64,000 nucleotides of DNA from Pseudomonas sp. P5_109 (GCF_034009455.1 NZ_CP125380.1:427501-491500); one strand, 5' to 3'; shown: positions 21,352 through 37,457, counted from the first letter of the stretch. Numbers and translations are program-made. The notes: generated from the sequence alone by a model not told the origin.

Positions 21352-22941
21352 ATGACTAGTTTGCATGCCGACGAGGCTTTCCTCGGCCATTTCCAGTTGA
21401 GTCATGACCCTTTTGCTCCACGGGTGCCTGGCTTCAAATTTTTTCCGGCCCAGCGCAAACCCGTGCTGGGGCAGTTGCATCACCTGGCCCGTTACAGCCA
21501 GTTGCTGCTGGTGGTCACGGGTCCCGAGGGCAGTGGCAAGACCCTGTTGCGCCAGGCCCTGGTCGCCAGTACCAACAAGCAGTCGGTACAGAGTGTGGTG
21601 GTGTCCGCCCGCGGCGCTGGCGATGCGGCCGGGGTGCTGCGTCAGGTAGCCCAGGCGCTGAACGTCGCCCAGGCTGATGCCGACGCCATTTTGGCCCAGG
21701 TGGTGCAGCTTGCCCTGACCGGGCAGGAAGTCTATCTGCTGGTCGATGACGCCGAGCAACTCGACGAGTCCGCGCTCGAGGCGCTGATGATCCTGGGGGC
21801 CGGCGCGCCTGAAGGTCGCCCGCACGTATTCCTGTTCGGTGAAACCTCGCTGATTGCCCAGCTTGAGGCTTTGCATCTCGAGGAAGAGCGCTTCCATGTC
21901 ATCGAGCTGCAGCCCTACACCGAGGAAGAAACCCGCGAATATCTGGAGCAGCGGCTCGAAGGCGCTGGTCGCGGTATCGAACTTTTCACCGCGGATCAGA
22001 TCTCTGATATTCACGAAAGCTCCGAAGGTTGGCCTGGCAGCATCAATCAGGTCGCCCGCGATGCAATGATCGAAGCCATGATCGCCAGCCGCTCAGCGGT
22101 CAAGCGTCCAAAAATGGGGTTCAATATGCCGAAGAAACACGTATTGGCGATTTCCGCCGTGGTCGTGGTCGCGGTAGCTGCCGCCTGGTTGATGCCGGGT
22201 CGCAGCAAGGCACCGACCACGGGTGCACCGGCCAACGAACAGGCGCAACTGCCGCTTGGTCAGGGTCAGCCAACAGCTAATGGCGGTGCTCCAGCCGTCG
22301 AATTCGCTGGCAATACACAGCCGATGCCATTGCCGTTGGTCGGTAACTCGCAACCAGTCATGCGTGGTCCACTGGCTGAAGCCGCGGGCGGCATCACCGA
22401 AGGCGATGATGGCGTGCCGGTTGAAGGTTCCAGCGCTACGCCGCCGACGGTGACCACCACTGCGCCACCTGTGGGCGTTCCTGCCGGCCCTGCGCCGACA
22501 CCTGCGGCCAAGCCGACGCCTGCGCCAACTCAGGTCGCTACCGCCAAGCCAGCGCCGGTTCCAGTGGCCAAGCCTGCTCCAGCGCCAGCCAAGCCGGTCG
22601 TTGCTGCGCCAGCCAAGCCAGCCGAGAAACCAGCCCCGGCGGCCAAAGCGGCCGGTGGTACCTGGTACGCCGGTCAGGCACCGGGCAACTACGTGGTGCA
22701 GATCCTTGGTACCAGTTCTGAGGCGAGCGCGCAAAGCTTCGTCAAGGAGCAGGGCGGCGAGTACCGTTACTTCAAGAAAGTCCTCAACGGCAAGCCGCTC
22801 TACGTGATCACCTACGGCAACTTCGCCAATCGTGATGCAGCCGTTTCTGCCATCAAGGCCTTGCCAGCGAAGGTTCAGGCTGGTAAACCTTGGCCTCGCA
22901 CTGTCGCCAGCGTCCAACAGGAACTGGCAACAACTCGCTGA
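21352..22941 (+). CDS. damX: DamX-like protein: AAA ATPase, membrane helix and SPOR domain
   Basis: A 529-residue inner-membrane protein. It has a cytoplasmic ExeA/AAA-type ATPase with Walker A GPEGSGKT near residues 57-64 and Walker B YLLVDDAEQLDE, a membrane helix at about 264-283, a long Pro/Ala/Lys-rich periplasmic linker with repeated PAPVAKPAPAP blocks, and a C-terminal SPOR domain (NYVVQILGTSSEASAQSFVK) that targets division septa. The position after aroB matches damX of enterobacteria, although the intact ATPase module is a feature of the pseudomonad form. A GGCGGCC hairpin without a T run follows. Confidence 0.85.
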   Translation: MTSLHADEAFLGHFQLSHDPFAPRVPGFKFFPAQRKPVLGQLHHLARYSQLLLVVTGPEGSGKTLLRQALVASTNKQSVQSVVVSARGAGDAAGVLRQVAQALNVAQADADAILAQVVQLALTGQEVYLLVDDAEQLDESALEALMILGAGAPEGRPHVFLFGETSLIAQLEALHLEEERFHVIELQPYTEEETREYLEQRLEGAGRGIELFTADQISDIHESSEGWPGSINQVARDAMIEAMIASRSAVKRPKMGFNMPKKHVLAISAVVVVAVAAAWLMPGRSKAPTTGAPANEQAQLPLGQGQPTANGGAPAVEFAGNTQPMPLPLVGNSQPVMRGPLAEAAGGITEGDDGVPVEGSSATPPTVTTTAPPVGVPAGPAPTPAAKPTPAPTQVATAKPAPVPVAKPAPAPAKPVVAAPAKPAEKPAPAAKAAGGTWYAGQAPGNYVVQILGTSSEASAQSFVKEQGGEYRYFKKVLNGKPLYVITYGNFANRDAAVSAIKALPAKVQAGKPWPRTVASVQQELATTR

Positions 22942-23291
22942 AGATTCGGCGGCCTTACCCAGGCCGCCTCTCCAAGCACCTCAAAAATTTCTACGAGTGC
23001 GCGCCGCCTTCCAGGCTGCGTGCCTTGTGGTGTCTGCGTTACAGTAGTCTTTGAGTCGTTGCGGTCAAAATTAAAAAAGTTTTGACTAGCACAGCAGATC
23101 GCTTTAAACCTTTCACAAATGCGACATGAATTTGCGACATTTCGTCGTCAAATTTGTGAGCCTCTGTGTCGCTGTGTACAATGACCACCCTTTTGCCCCC
23201 GCTAAGCCGGCGTACGTTCGGCGCGGAATGCAAGTGGTTGAATTGAAAAGAAATTTGCCTCGAAAAGAGGCAGCCTGGTGAGAAAGTGTCT
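22942..23291 (+). promoter_or_regulatory. gltB upstream region with candidate promoter at 23154-23182
   Basis: This 350-base gap has no gene. It opens with a GC hairpin (GGCGGCC-N7-GGCCGCC, 22948-22968) that may end damX transcription. The best promoter is TTGTGA, 17 bases, TACAAT (23154-23182), about 110 bases before gltB; a second weak candidate starts at TTGACT near 23083. The stretch is AT-richer than the flanking genes. Confidence 0.45.
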
Positions 23292-27737
<4,446 letters not shown>

Positions 27738-27760
27738 TATGCGCCTGAAGAGTTTGATGA

Positions 27761-29188
<1,428 letters not shown>

Positions 29189-29201
29189 TCCACGCCTGAC
29201 C

Positions 29202-29291
29202 CTGTAGGAGCCGGCTTGCTGGCGATGAACGATAACGCGGTGTACCTGATACACCGCGTCGTCTGCATCGCCAGCAAGTCGGCTCCTACAG
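29202..29291. repeat. REP pair, GTAGGAGCCGGCTTGCTGGCGAT family
   Basis: CTGTAGGAGCCGGCTTGCTG and inverted CAGCAAGTCGGCTCCTACAG flank an inner hairpin (AACGCGGTGTA / TACACCGCGT). A third REP subtype, found once in the window, between gltD and hemE. Confidence 0.85.
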
Positions 29292-29420
29292 TGATTTGTG
29301 GTGTTGCAAAGATATATTCCACCGCGACAAATTGACCCGATAGACAAAAGGCTGACCTGCATCCGTGCCTTTTGCGCCCGGCTCTGAGAAAATGTCCGCA
29401 CTTTTTTTCCGGATGCCGAC

Positions 29421-30488
29421 ATGACTGCCCTGAAGAACGACCGTTTCCTGCGCGCCCTGCTCAAGCAACCCGTTGACGTCACTCCTGTATGGATGATGCG
29501 TCAGGCCGGTCGCTACCTGCCTGAATACCGCGCCAGCCGTGCCAAGGCCGGCGATTTCATGAGCCTGTGCATGAACCCGGCGTTCGCTTGCGAAGTCACG
29601 ATGCAACCGCTCGACCGCTATCCACAACTGGACGCGGCGATCCTCTTCTCCGACATCCTGACCATCCCGGATGCCATGGGCCAAGGCTTGTACTTCGAGA
29701 CCGGCGAAGGTCCACGCTTCAGGAAAGTCGTCAGCACCCTGGCTGATATCGAAGCCCTGCCGATTCCTGACCCGCAGAAAGACCTGGGTTACGTGATGGA
29801 CGCGGTCAGCACTATCCGTCGCGAGCTGAACGGCCGGGTGCCGCTGATCGGCTTTGCCGGCAGCCCATGGACCCTGGCGACCTACATGGTCGAAGGCGGC
29901 TCGTCGAAGGACTACCGCAAGACCAAGACCATGCTCTACGACAACCCGCAAGCCTTGCACCTGCTGCTGGACAAGCTCGCGCAGACGGTTACGAGCTACC
30001 TCAACGGCCAGATCATGGCCGGTGCGCAGGCGGTACAGATTTTCGACAGCTGGGGCGGCAGCCTCTCGGCGGCGGCCTATCAGGAATTCTCCCTGGCCTA
30101 CATGAAGAAAATCGTCAGCGGCCTGATCCGCGAACACGAAGGCCGCAAGGTGCCGGTGATCCTGTTCACCAAAAACGGCGGCCTGTGGCTGGAAAGCATC
30201 GCCGACGCCGGTGCTGATGCACTGGGCCTGGACTGGACCTGCGACATCGGTAGCGCCCGCACCCGTGTCGGCGACAAGGTCGCGCTGCAAGGCAACATGG
30301 ACCCGACAGTGCTTTACGCCAAGCCGGAAGCCATTCGCACCGAAGTCGGCCGCATCCTCGCCAGCTACGGTAAGGGCAGCGGCCATGTGTTCAACCTCGG
30401 CCATGGCATCACACCGGAAGTCGACCCGGAACACGCCGGTGCGTTCCTGCGCGCAGTGCATGAATTGTCGGCGCAGTATCACGAGTAA
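29421..30488 (+). CDS. hemE: Uroporphyrinogen III decarboxylase
   Basis: Decarboxylates the four acetate side chains of uroporphyrinogen III to coproporphyrinogen III in haem synthesis. The 355-residue protein shows the signatures [16 protein letters not shown] near 21-36 and [16 protein letters not shown] near 145-160, and the conserved [12 protein letters not shown] at the C-terminus. Monocistronic, followed by a strong terminator. Confidence 0.97.
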   Translation: MTALKNDRFLRALLKQPVDVTPVWMMRQAGRYLPEYRASRAKAGDFMSLCMNPAFACEVTMQPLDRYPQLDAAILFSDILTIPDAMGQGLYFETGEGPRFRKVVSTLADIEALPIPDPQKDLGYVMDAVSTIRRELNGRVPLIGFAGSPWTLATYMVEGGSSKDYRKTKTMLYDNPQALHLLLDKLAQTVTSYLNGQIMAGAQAVQIFDSWGGSLSAAAYQEFSLAYMKKIVSGLIREHEGRKVPVILFTKNGGLWLESIADAGADALGLDWTCDIGSARTRVGDKVALQGNMDPTVLYAKPEAIRTEVGRILASYGKGSGHVFNLGHGITPEVDPEHAGAFLRAVHELSAQYHE

Positions 30489-30491
30489 CGG

Positions 30492-30713
30492 TCAGCGCCG
30501 TTTCCAGAAGCCTGTCCCGCCTCGTGCCGGACAGGCTTTTTTATGCCCGACAGAAAACTGCCCGAGTAAAGCGTTTCCTTTCTTGTCGGAAAGTCGAATG
30601 AGCAGACTTTTCCCGCTTGGTTCGATGATTACTCCTACATAGAACTCTTGGTCATCCCAGTAAGGTTCCAGACCCCTGTTCAGCGCAGCGTTGAACAATA
30701 ACGAAGCAAACAT
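30492..30713 (-). CDS. Possible small orphan ORF between hemE and the LPMO gene
   Basis: An open frame of 73 codons from ATG 30713 (77 from TTG 30725). The product would begin MFASLLFNAALNRGLEPYWD and have no membrane helix or recognised motif. Codon use includes TTA, GTA and AGT, unusual for this genome, and the last 15 codons run through the hemE terminator hairpin. It may be a relic or chance; it is listed because the middle of the protein does not look like a shadow of any gene. Confidence 0.22.
   Translation of the reverse strand: MFASLLFNAALNRGLEPYWDDQEFYVGVIIEPSGKSLLIRLSDKKGNALLGQFSVGHKKACPARGGTGFWKRR
30507..30542 (+). terminator. Intrinsic terminator of hemE
   Basis: AGCCTGTCC, an 11-base loop, GGACAGGCT, then six T; 20 bases after the stop codon. 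Confidence 0.92.
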
Positions 30714-30761
30714 CGCCGCCTGCAAGGCGCCTTGTTTTCAATAAGTAGTCTGGAATAGATC

Positions 30762-32228
30762 ATGAAAATTACATTCCATAAGAGAAGTGCATTAACGGCC
30801 TGCACTTCATCGATGATCCTGTTATCGGCAATGTTGGCCTCTCAAACCGCTTCCGCCCATGGCTATCTGGACGTTCCGCCGTCACGCGCACTGGCCTGTC
30901 AGAAAGGCTTGAACACCAACTGCGGTGGCGCGCAGTACGAGCCGCAGAGCGTCGGTGAAACCTTCAAGGGCTTTCCGGCCGGCGTCGGCGGTGCTCCCAT
31001 GCAGGGCCCGGTCGATGGCAAGATCGCCAGCGGCGGTCACGCGCTGTTTTCCGCCATGGATGCACAGTCCGCCACCCGCTGGCACCTGACGGAAATCAAG
31101 GATCGCAACATCGATTTCGAATGGCGTTACACCGCTGTCCATCCGGCTACCAAGCACGAGTATTTCATTACTCGCGACGGCTGGAACCAGAACGAGTCGC
31201 TCAAGCGCGCCACCTTCGAAAGCACGCCGTTCTGCACCGTCGATGGCGCCAACCAGTTGCCGACGTCGGGTGCCAAGCACAACTGCACCCTCCCGTCTGA
31301 CAAGTCCGGCCAGCACGTCATCCTGGCCATCTGGACCGTCGGCGACACCGACGCCGCGTTTTACAACGTCGCAGACGTGAACATCCTTGCCGAACCGGAC
31401 CTGCCGGGCGGTTGGTCTCCGGTAGGCAGTATTGCGCCATCGACCACGTTGCTGGTGGGTGACAAGGTCAAGGCCCGCGCGTTTACCGCCAAGGGTGAGA
31501 GTCCGGACTACAGCGTAGTCATCAATATCGATACCGCTGAGGAAGGCACACCGCAAAACTGGGCGTTCAAGCTGGCCGAAAAAATCAACCAGACCCACAC
31601 CCTGGTTCGCGCCGGTATCCGTGACGAGAGCGGCGATGTTGTCCCGGTCAAGGGCACCAACCGCCTCTACGTGCAAAAAGAAAGCGGCGTAGTTCGCTAC
31701 GAAGTGCAACTGGGCATGATGGAAGACGCCGCTGCGCGCATGGCGGTGGCCTCGCAGCAAGCCGAATACGTTCTGGATAAAGGCCGGGCCAAGGTCGAGT
31801 TCGGCATGATTTCGAACCGCCCGATGAACGTCGAAGCGACCTTGCTCGATCAGAACAACAAACCGGTAGGTGCCACGTCCGCACAAGTAGCCAGTGGCTC
31901 CACCTGGCTGTCTCTGGATGTGCGCAGCAATCCTGGCGCACACACACTGACCTTGGTCGGCACCACCCTGGATGGCCGCACCACCCGTCAGGACACCCAG
32001 ACCACCCAGATAACCGGTGAAGGCGCGGGCATCGAATACGATTTCGTGTTCCCTGAAGGCATCAGCGGCTATACCGCCGGCACCAAGGTGTTGCAACCGA
32101 AGACCGACGAAGTCTTTGAATGCAAGCCTTTCCCTGAGTCGGGTTACTGCAAGCAGTACAGCCCTTCCGCCAGCCATTATGAGCCGGGTGCCGGTTCTCA
32201 CTGGCACATGGCGTGGGACAAGTTGTAA
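30762..32228 (+). CDS. Secreted AA10 lytic polysaccharide monooxygenase / chitin-binding protein (GbpA/CbpD type)
   Basis: Copper enzyme that oxidatively cleaves chitin-like polysaccharide. The 488 residues start with a signal peptide cleaved after TASA, exposing His33 (HGYLDVPPSR) as the N-terminal ligand of the histidine brace; the second brace histidine is His127 in WRYTAVHPATKHEY, and YFITRDGW and AAFYN are family motifs. Two GbpA-like beta domains follow, and a C-terminal cysteine-containing chitin-binding module (ECKPFPESGYC to HWHMAWDKL). It is exported by Sec and, by analogy with CbpD, then by type II secretion; the gspC-M operon begins about 75 bases downstream. Confidence 0.92.
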   Translation: MKITFHKRSALTACTSSMILLSAMLASQTASAHGYLDVPPSRALACQKGLNTNCGGAQYEPQSVGETFKGFPAGVGGAPMQGPVDGKIASGGHALFSAMDAQSATRWHLTEIKDRNIDFEWRYTAVHPATKHEYFITRDGWNQNESLKRATFESTPFCTVDGANQLPTSGAKHNCTLPSDKSGQHVILAIWTVGDTDAAFYNVADVNILAEPDLPGGWSPVGSIAPSTTLLVGDKVKARAFTAKGESPDYSVVINIDTAEEGTPQNWAFKLAEKINQTHTLVRAGIRDESGDVVPVKGTNRLYVQKESGVVRYEVQLGMMEDAAARMAVASQQAEYVLDKGRAKVEFGMISNRPMNVEATLLDQNNKPVGATSAQVASGSTWLSLDVRSNPGAHTLTLVGTTLDGRTTRQDTQTTQITGEGAGIEYDFVFPEGISGYTAGTKVLQPKTDEVFECKPFPESGYCKQYSPSASHYEPGAGSHWHMAWDKL

Positions 32229-32304
32229 GTCCTCGCAACTGGCTTCAGACGCCCTGGAAAAGGTCGCCTGAAGCCAGGTGCTTCTGTTGAGTAGCGAGTT
32301 GAAA

Positions 32305-32841
32305 ATGAAGGTTCCGAGCTTCTCCGGACAGCGCTTTCGGGCATGCCTGATCAGCGCTTGCTGGCTCGTTTTGCCAGTGGGCGGCGCGGTGTTTCTGGCA
32401 TGGCAGGAAAGGGATTTTCGCGAGCAAATGGCGTCACCGTCGCCCGACATTGCAACCCAGTTGACGGTGCCCACGCGTGAACCGCTCGAAACCGCATCGA
32501 TTGCCATCGTGTTCGGCCTGACGACGCAGGCCGTACCGCGGCCTAGCGCCGAGCCGCTGACGTTGCAAGCGAGCTTTGTCAGCAGCGGTTTATCCAAGGC
32601 ACTACTGGCCAATGCACAGGGTGCTCGTCTCTATCAGGTGGGTGAGCGCTTGCCTGGCGGCAGCGTCCTGCGTCGTATCGAGAACCACCAGGTTGCACTG
32701 TGGAACAAGGGGCGAGAAGAGCTGCTGACGCTCGTACCCCCAGGCGCACGTTTTCTGAAGGGACTCGAATCAGCCGTCGACTCCCAGCCGGTTTCCACGA
32801 CCACGCGTTTTTTACGCCCGCTCCCCGGGCAACCAGAGTGA
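32305..32841 (+). CDS. gspC: Type II secretion protein GspC, short form
   Basis: Inner-membrane component that connects the platform to the secretin. About 178 residues: a short cytoplasmic tail, one membrane helix (LISACWLVLPVGGAVFLAW) and a periplasmic HR domain (LTLQASFVSSGLSKALLANA, YQVGERLPGGSVLRRIENHQ). The C-terminal PDZ or coiled-coil domain of many GspC proteins is absent. ATG 32305 is chosen; TTG 32287 and GTG 32278 are in frame and cannot be excluded. First gene of gspCDEFGHIJKLM. Confidence 0.8.
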   Translation: MKVPSFSGQRFRACLISACWLVLPVGGAVFLAWQERDFREQMASPSPDIATQLTVPTREPLETASIAIVFGLTTQAVPRPSAEPLTLQASFVSSGLSKALLANAQGARLYQVGERLPGGSVLRRIENHQVALWNKGREELLTLVPPGARFLKGLESAVDSQPVSTTTRFLRPLPGQPE

Positions 32842-32849
32842 AGAATTTC

Positions 32850-34766
32850 ATGACCAGCTTCGTCGGCGCGCATCGGTTGCGCTGCATACTTGTGCTTGCC
32901 GTTTTGGCGGCAGCAGCCTTTTCGGGCACGCTTCGCGCCGAAGAAAAATGGCAGCTGGCGATGAACAACGCAGAGCTGCGCGACATCGTCGAAGAGATCT
33001 CCGACATTCTGGGGACCACGGTGGTGCTGGACCCCAAAGTCTCCGGTCGAATCACCGTCATGTCCCGGCAGGCCCTCGATCGTGAAGGGGTGCGCCGGTT
33101 GTTCTATTCGGTACTCGACGCCCATCACTTTACGGTGATCGATGAGGGCGACCGGATTCTCATCACCCCGGTCGCCGAGGCCAAGACACGGGCCGGCCAG
33201 GGCACGGTAAAAACCACCACGGCGTCGCAGTTCGTAACCGAAGTCATAGGCCTGAATACCAGCAGCGCTTCCGACATTGCCGGGCTGGTACGGCCGCTGG
33301 TCTCAGCCAATGGTTATATCGGTCCTTCGGTGTCGGCCAACGCCTTGGTGCTGACCGATACGGCCGCCAATGTGAAACGTATCGCCCGGGTGATCCGTGA
33401 ACTGGACTTGGGCCAGAGCAACCCGCCTGCGGTGGTTGAGCTCAAGCATGCCCAGGCGCGCGATGTCGCGCCGGTGATCGAGGCCTCCATGGGCAAGCGC
33501 AATGCCGAGTCAGCGATACAGGTATTGGCCGACACCCGGACCAATCGCCTGATTTTCATTGGCCCGCCGGTCGTTCGCCAGCGCTTGATCGAACTGGCCC
33601 GAGGTCTCGATACGCCGGCCACCACCACGCTCGACAATGCCCGGGTGATTCGCCTGCGTCACAGCGATGCCAAGCAGTTGGCCGAGATTCTGGAGTCGAT
33701 GGGGCAGGGCAGGAAGCAGACATCCGCCGTCGGCAGCGCCAAGGACACGTCCGGCGGTGCAACCTTCATGATCAAGGCCGATGAAAGCCAGAACGCGCTG
33801 ATACTGATCGCCGAGCCGGCGCAGGTGCGCACCATCGAAAGCATCGTGCGTCAGCTGGACCAGCCACGGGCCCAGGTATTGATCCATGCCGCCATCGTCG
33901 AAATTTCCGGCGACATCGCCGAGGCCGTCGGCGTGCAGTGGAACCTCAACACGGGTGACGCCAAGGGCTTCATAAACTTTCCCGGCACCGATATTCCGAT
34001 TGTCGGTGGGCTGAGCTTCGACGAGAAAAGATCGGCGCCGGAAGGGGCGATCCTGCAGCTGGGCGGCGACCGCTTCGGTGCGCTGATTTCGGCCCTGGCC
34101 CGCAACACCCACAGCAACCTGCTGTCCACGCCGAGCCTGTTGACCCTGGACAATCAGGAAGCCGAAATCATCGTCGGCCAGAACGTGCCGTTCAAGACCG
34201 GCTCCTATGCCACCAACAGCAACGGCGCGGAGAATCCGTTTACCACCGTCGAGCGCAAGGACGTCGGCATCAGCCTGAAGATCAAGCCTTATATCAACGA
34301 GGGCTCGACGTTGCGCCTGGAGGTCGAGCAGGAAGTGTCGGACATCGCACCGTCGGTGTCGGGCATTGATTCCTCGGACCTGATCACCAACAAGCGAGCG
34401 CTCAAAAGCACCATCCTCGCCGACGATGGCGAAATCATCGTGATCGGCGGCCTGATCAGGGACAGCGTGCGCACCCAGAAAAGCGGCGTGCCGCTGTTGC
34501 GGGACATTCCCTACCTCGGCGCGATGTTTCGCTGGAGCCGTGACACCCAGACCAAAAGCAACCTGATGGTGTTCTTGCGGCCGACCATCGTGCGCAGCAA
34601 GGAAGACCTGTCCCAGGTCAGCCAGCAGCGTTACAACGCGCTGCGTGACTTGAGCAAATCAGGGGCGGGGGAAAACAACTCGTTGTTGCTGCCATCCGAG
34701 GCACGCGGGTTGTTCGAACCGGCCACGGATGCGCCAGTGTTCGATTTGCGCAGCAAGGCGCAGTAA
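32850..34766 (+). CDS. gspD: Type II secretion secretin GspD
   Basis: Outer-membrane channel of the type II system. About 638 residues: a signal peptide (cleaved after GTLRA), an N0 domain (LAMNNAELRDIVEEISDILG), three N1-N3 repeats (with VIRELD, VIRLRHSDAKQLAEIL, IVRQLDQPRAQVLIHAAIVE) and the secretin barrel (LLSTPSLLTLDNQEAEIIVG, VPLLRDIPYLGAMFRW). ATG 32850 has GAAG six bases upstream; the frame is open far upstream, but that region is gspC in another frame. GTG 32838 is the alternative. Confidence 0.94.
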   Translation: MTSFVGAHRLRCILVLAVLAAAAFSGTLRAEEKWQLAMNNAELRDIVEEISDILGTTVVLDPKVSGRITVMSRQALDREGVRRLFYSVLDAHHFTVIDEGDRILITPVAEAKTRAGQGTVKTTTASQFVTEVIGLNTSSASDIAGLVRPLVSANGYIGPSVSANALVLTDTAANVKRIARVIRELDLGQSNPPAVVELKHAQARDVAPVIEASMGKRNAESAIQVLADTRTNRLIFIGPPVVRQRLIELARGLDTPATTTLDNARVIRLRHSDAKQLAEILESMGQGRKQTSAVGSAKDTSGGATFMIKADESQNALILIAEPAQVRTIESIVRQLDQPRAQVLIHAAIVEISGDIAEAVGVQWNLNTGDAKGFINFPGTDIPIVGGLSFDEKRSAPEGAILQLGGDRFGALISALARNTHSNLLSTPSLLTLDNQEAEIIVGQNVPFKTGSYATNSNGAENPFTTVERKDVGISLKIKPYINEGSTLRLEVEQEVSDIAPSVSGIDSSDLITNKRALKSTILADDGEIIVIGGLIRDSVRTQKSGVPLLRDIPYLGAMFRWSRDTQTKSNLMVFLRPTIVRSKEDLSQVSQQRYNALRDLSKSGAGENNSLLLPSEARGLFEPATDAPVFDLRSKAQ

Positions 34767-34769
34767 TCC

Positions 34770-36242
34770 ATGAGCGAACCCTGCGAGCAATTGCCCTTCG
34801 GCTTCGCCCGGCGTTTTGGCGTGTTGCTGGAGCATGACGGCGCGTCGCTGCGCCTTGCCATGCGCAGCGACGCGCCGCTCACCGCCTTGGCGGAAGCGCA
34901 CCGGGTGTGCGGGTCGACGCTGCCGATTGTCATCGTCGACGGCGAAGAATACGCCTCGCGCCTGGCAGCAGCCTATCGCGAGGGGCAAAGCGCGGTGGAG
35001 CAGGTAGCCCAAGGACTGGACGAAGAACTGGATTTGCTCAGCCTGGTCGATCAGGTGCCGCAAACCGCCGACCTGCTGGAGCAACAGGGCGATGCTCCGA
35101 TCATTCGCCTGATCAACGCGCTGCTCGGTGAAGCAGTGCGCGAGCACGCCTCGGACGTGCACCTGGAAACCTTCGAGCAGTATCTGTCGGTGCGCATGCG
35201 GGTGGATGGCCAACTGCGAGAAATACTCAGGCCCAAGCGTGAGCTGGCGACGCTGCTGGTGTCGCGGATCAAGGTCATGGCGCGCCTGGACATCGCGGAA
35301 AAGCGCGTGCCCCAGGATGGGCGAATGGCCTTGCGCCTGGCCGGGCATGAAGTCGATGTGCGGGTCTCGACGCTGCCTTCGGCCCACGGTGAACGGGTGG
35401 TGTTGCGCCTGCTCGACAAGCAGGCCGGGCGCCTCGACCTGCATCGGCTGGGCATGCCGGACGATACCCTCGCGGCCTTGCGCCAGTTGTTGCACAAGCC
35501 CCACGGCATCCTGTTGGTGACCGGGCCGACCGGCTCCGGCAAGACCACCAGCCTGTACGCCGCGCTGAGCAGTCTGAATGACCAGACCCGCAACATTCTC
35601 ACGGTCGAAGATCCGATTGAGTATCACCTGCCGGGTGTCGGCCAGATGCCGGTCAATCCGAAAGTCGACATGACCTTCGCCCGGGGCCTGCGGGCGATTT
35701 TGCGTCAGGACCCGGACGTGGTGATGGTCGGTGAAATCCGCGACCGCGAAACCGCCGAGATCGCAGTGCAGGCGTCCTTGACCGGGCATCTGGTGTTGTC
35801 GACCTTGCACACCAACAGTGCGGTTGGCGCCGTCACGCGGTTGGTCGACATGGGCGTCGATGCCTACCTGTTGGCGTCCTCGCTGGTGGGCATCCTGGCC
35901 CAGCGCCTGCTGCGCACCTTGTGCCCTCATTGCAAGGTTTCGTACATCGCTGATGCGGCGGCCTGTCGGCGCCTGGGGCTCGACACCGCCACGCCGCACA
36001 CCCTGTTCAAGGCCTCGGGCTGTGAGCACTGCCAGCACGGCTATCGCGGGCGCATCGGCATTTACGAACTGATCAGCGTGACACCCGGCGTCTCGGCGCT
36101 GATCCATCAGGGCGCCAGTGAACAATTGCTGATTGAAGAGGCGCGCAAAGCTTCGCGCAGTCTGTTTCGCGACGGGCGTCAACGGGTGCTGGGCGGTATG
36201 ACCAGCCTCGACGAATTGCTCCGTGTGACGCAGGAGGACTGA
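34770..36242 (+). CDS. gspE: Type II secretion ATPase GspE
   Basis: Cytoplasmic hexameric ATPase that powers pseudopilus assembly. 490 residues with an N-terminal GspL-binding domain, Walker A GPTGSGKTTS near 253-262, Asp box VEDPIEYHLPGVGQ, Walker B VVMVGEIRD, His box STLHTNSA, and the zinc-binding tetracysteine CPHC and CEHC near 389 and 416. Starts three bases after gspD. Confidence 0.95.
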   Translation: MSEPCEQLPFGFARRFGVLLEHDGASLRLAMRSDAPLTALAEAHRVCGSTLPIVIVDGEEYASRLAAAYREGQSAVEQVAQGLDEELDLLSLVDQVPQTADLLEQQGDAPIIRLINALLGEAVREHASDVHLETFEQYLSVRMRVDGQLREILRPKRELATLLVSRIKVMARLDIAEKRVPQDGRMALRLAGHEVDVRVSTLPSAHGERVVLRLLDKQAGRLDLHRLGMPDDTLAALRQLLHKPHGILLVTGPTGSGKTTSLYAALSSLNDQTRNILTVEDPIEYHLPGVGQMPVNPKVDMTFARGLRAILRQDPDVVMVGEIRDRETAEIAVQASLTGHLVLSTLHTNSAVGAVTRLVDMGVDAYLLASSLVGILAQRLLRTLCPHCKVSYIADAAACRRLGLDTATPHTLFKASGCEHCQHGYRGRIGIYELISVTPGVSALIHQGASEQLLIEEARKASRSLFRDGRQRVLGGMTSLDELLRVTQED

Positions 36243-36245
36243 TCA

Positions 36246-37454
36246 GTGCCGACCTTCGATTATCGCGCCCACGATGCCCAAGGCAGTTCCTGCAAGGGGC
36301 GGCTGGAAGCCGATGGCCCCCGCCATGCGCGGCAACTGTTGCGTGAACGTGGCCTGTGGCCGCGAGCATTGAGCGAAGTGAAAGTCAGCAACAGCTCGGG
36401 CAAACAACCCCGTGCCGGGCGTCTGAGTGCGGCTGATCTGGCACTACTGACCTTGCAACTGTCAACGCTGGTTCAGGCCGGGTTGCCGCTGGAAGAAGCA
36501 CTCGAAGCGGTGGCAAAACAGAGCTCAAAACGCAAGGTCGCAGGCCTGCTCTCGGCAGTCAGGAGCCGGGTGATGGAAGGCCAGGCCCTGGCCTCGGCAC
36601 TGGGGCAATTTCCCAGGGCCTTCCCCGAGTTGTTCCGTGCCACCGTGGCCGCCGGCGAACGCTCGGGGCATTTGGGCCATGTGCTGGAGCAATTGGCGGC
36701 CTACACACAGGCCCGCCAGGCCTCGCGGCAAAAGATCCAGATGGCCCTGGTGTACCCGTTGATCCTGATGCTGGCCAGCACGGCAATCGTCGGTTTTCTG
36801 CTCGGCTATGTGGTGCCGGATGTGGTGAAGATCTTCGTCGACAGCGGCCAGCCATTGCCCTGGCTGACCCAGGCATTGATCGGCGTGAGCAACGGGCTGC
36901 GTAACCATTTCCTGTTGTTGATGAGCGTGCTGGCCACGCTGTTCGGCCTGTGGCGCTGGAGCTGGCATCAGCCGCAGTGGCGCCTGCGCTGGCATCGTTG
37001 GGTGCTGAATGCGCCAGTCATCGGTGAAGTGCTGCGTGCCATGGAGGCTGCGCGGTTTGCCAGCACCCTGGCGATCCTCGGTAAAAGTGCCGTGCCGTTG
37101 GTCGACGCACTGGAAATTGCCGCCGCGGTCATCGGCAACCTGACCATCCGCGCGCGGATGGTCGATGTCGCTCGTACCGTCCGCGAGGGCGCAACGCTGA
37201 CCCGTGGTCTGGAACAGAGCGGCGACATCCCGCCGATGATGCTGCACATGATCGCCAGCGGTGAACGTGCTGGCGAACTCGACCGCATGCTGGCCCGGGC
37301 CGCCGAACAACAGGAAAGCAGCCTCGCCGCGCGCATTGCACTGGTGGTGAGCCTATTCGAACCGGCCATGCTGGTGCTGATGGGCGGCGTCGTGCTGCTG
37401 ATCGTCATGGCCATCCTGCTCCCGATTCTCAGCCTCAACCAATTGGTGAATTGA
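36246..37454 (+). CDS. gspF: Type II secretion platform protein GspF
   Basis: Polytopic inner-membrane protein of 402 residues, starting at GTG 36246. Two T2SSF domains (LTLQLSTLVQAGLPLEEAL and ARFASTLAILGKSAVPLVDA), each followed by a membrane segment, and a C-terminal helix ending ILLPILSLNQLVN. Interacts with GspE and GspL. Four bases separate it from gspE, whereas the conserved part of gspG lies about 170 bases downstream because of a REP element. Confidence 0.94.
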   Translation: MPTFDYRAHDAQGSSCKGRLEADGPRHARQLLRERGLWPRALSEVKVSNSSGKQPRAGRLSAADLALLTLQLSTLVQAGLPLEEALEAVAKQSSKRKVAGLLSAVRSRVMEGQALASALGQFPRAFPELFRATVAAGERSGHLGHVLEQLAAYTQARQASRQKIQMALVYPLILMLASTAIVGFLLGYVVPDVVKIFVDSGQPLPWLTQALIGVSNGLRNHFLLLMSVLATLFGLWRWSWHQPQWRLRWHRWVLNAPVIGEVLRAMEAARFASTLAILGKSAVPLVDALEIAAAVIGNLTIRARMVDVARTVREGATLTRGLEQSGDIPPMMLHMIASGERAGELDRMLARAAEQQESSLAARIALVVSLFEPAMLVLMGGVVLLIVMAILLPILSLNQLVN

Positions 37455-37457
37455 TCC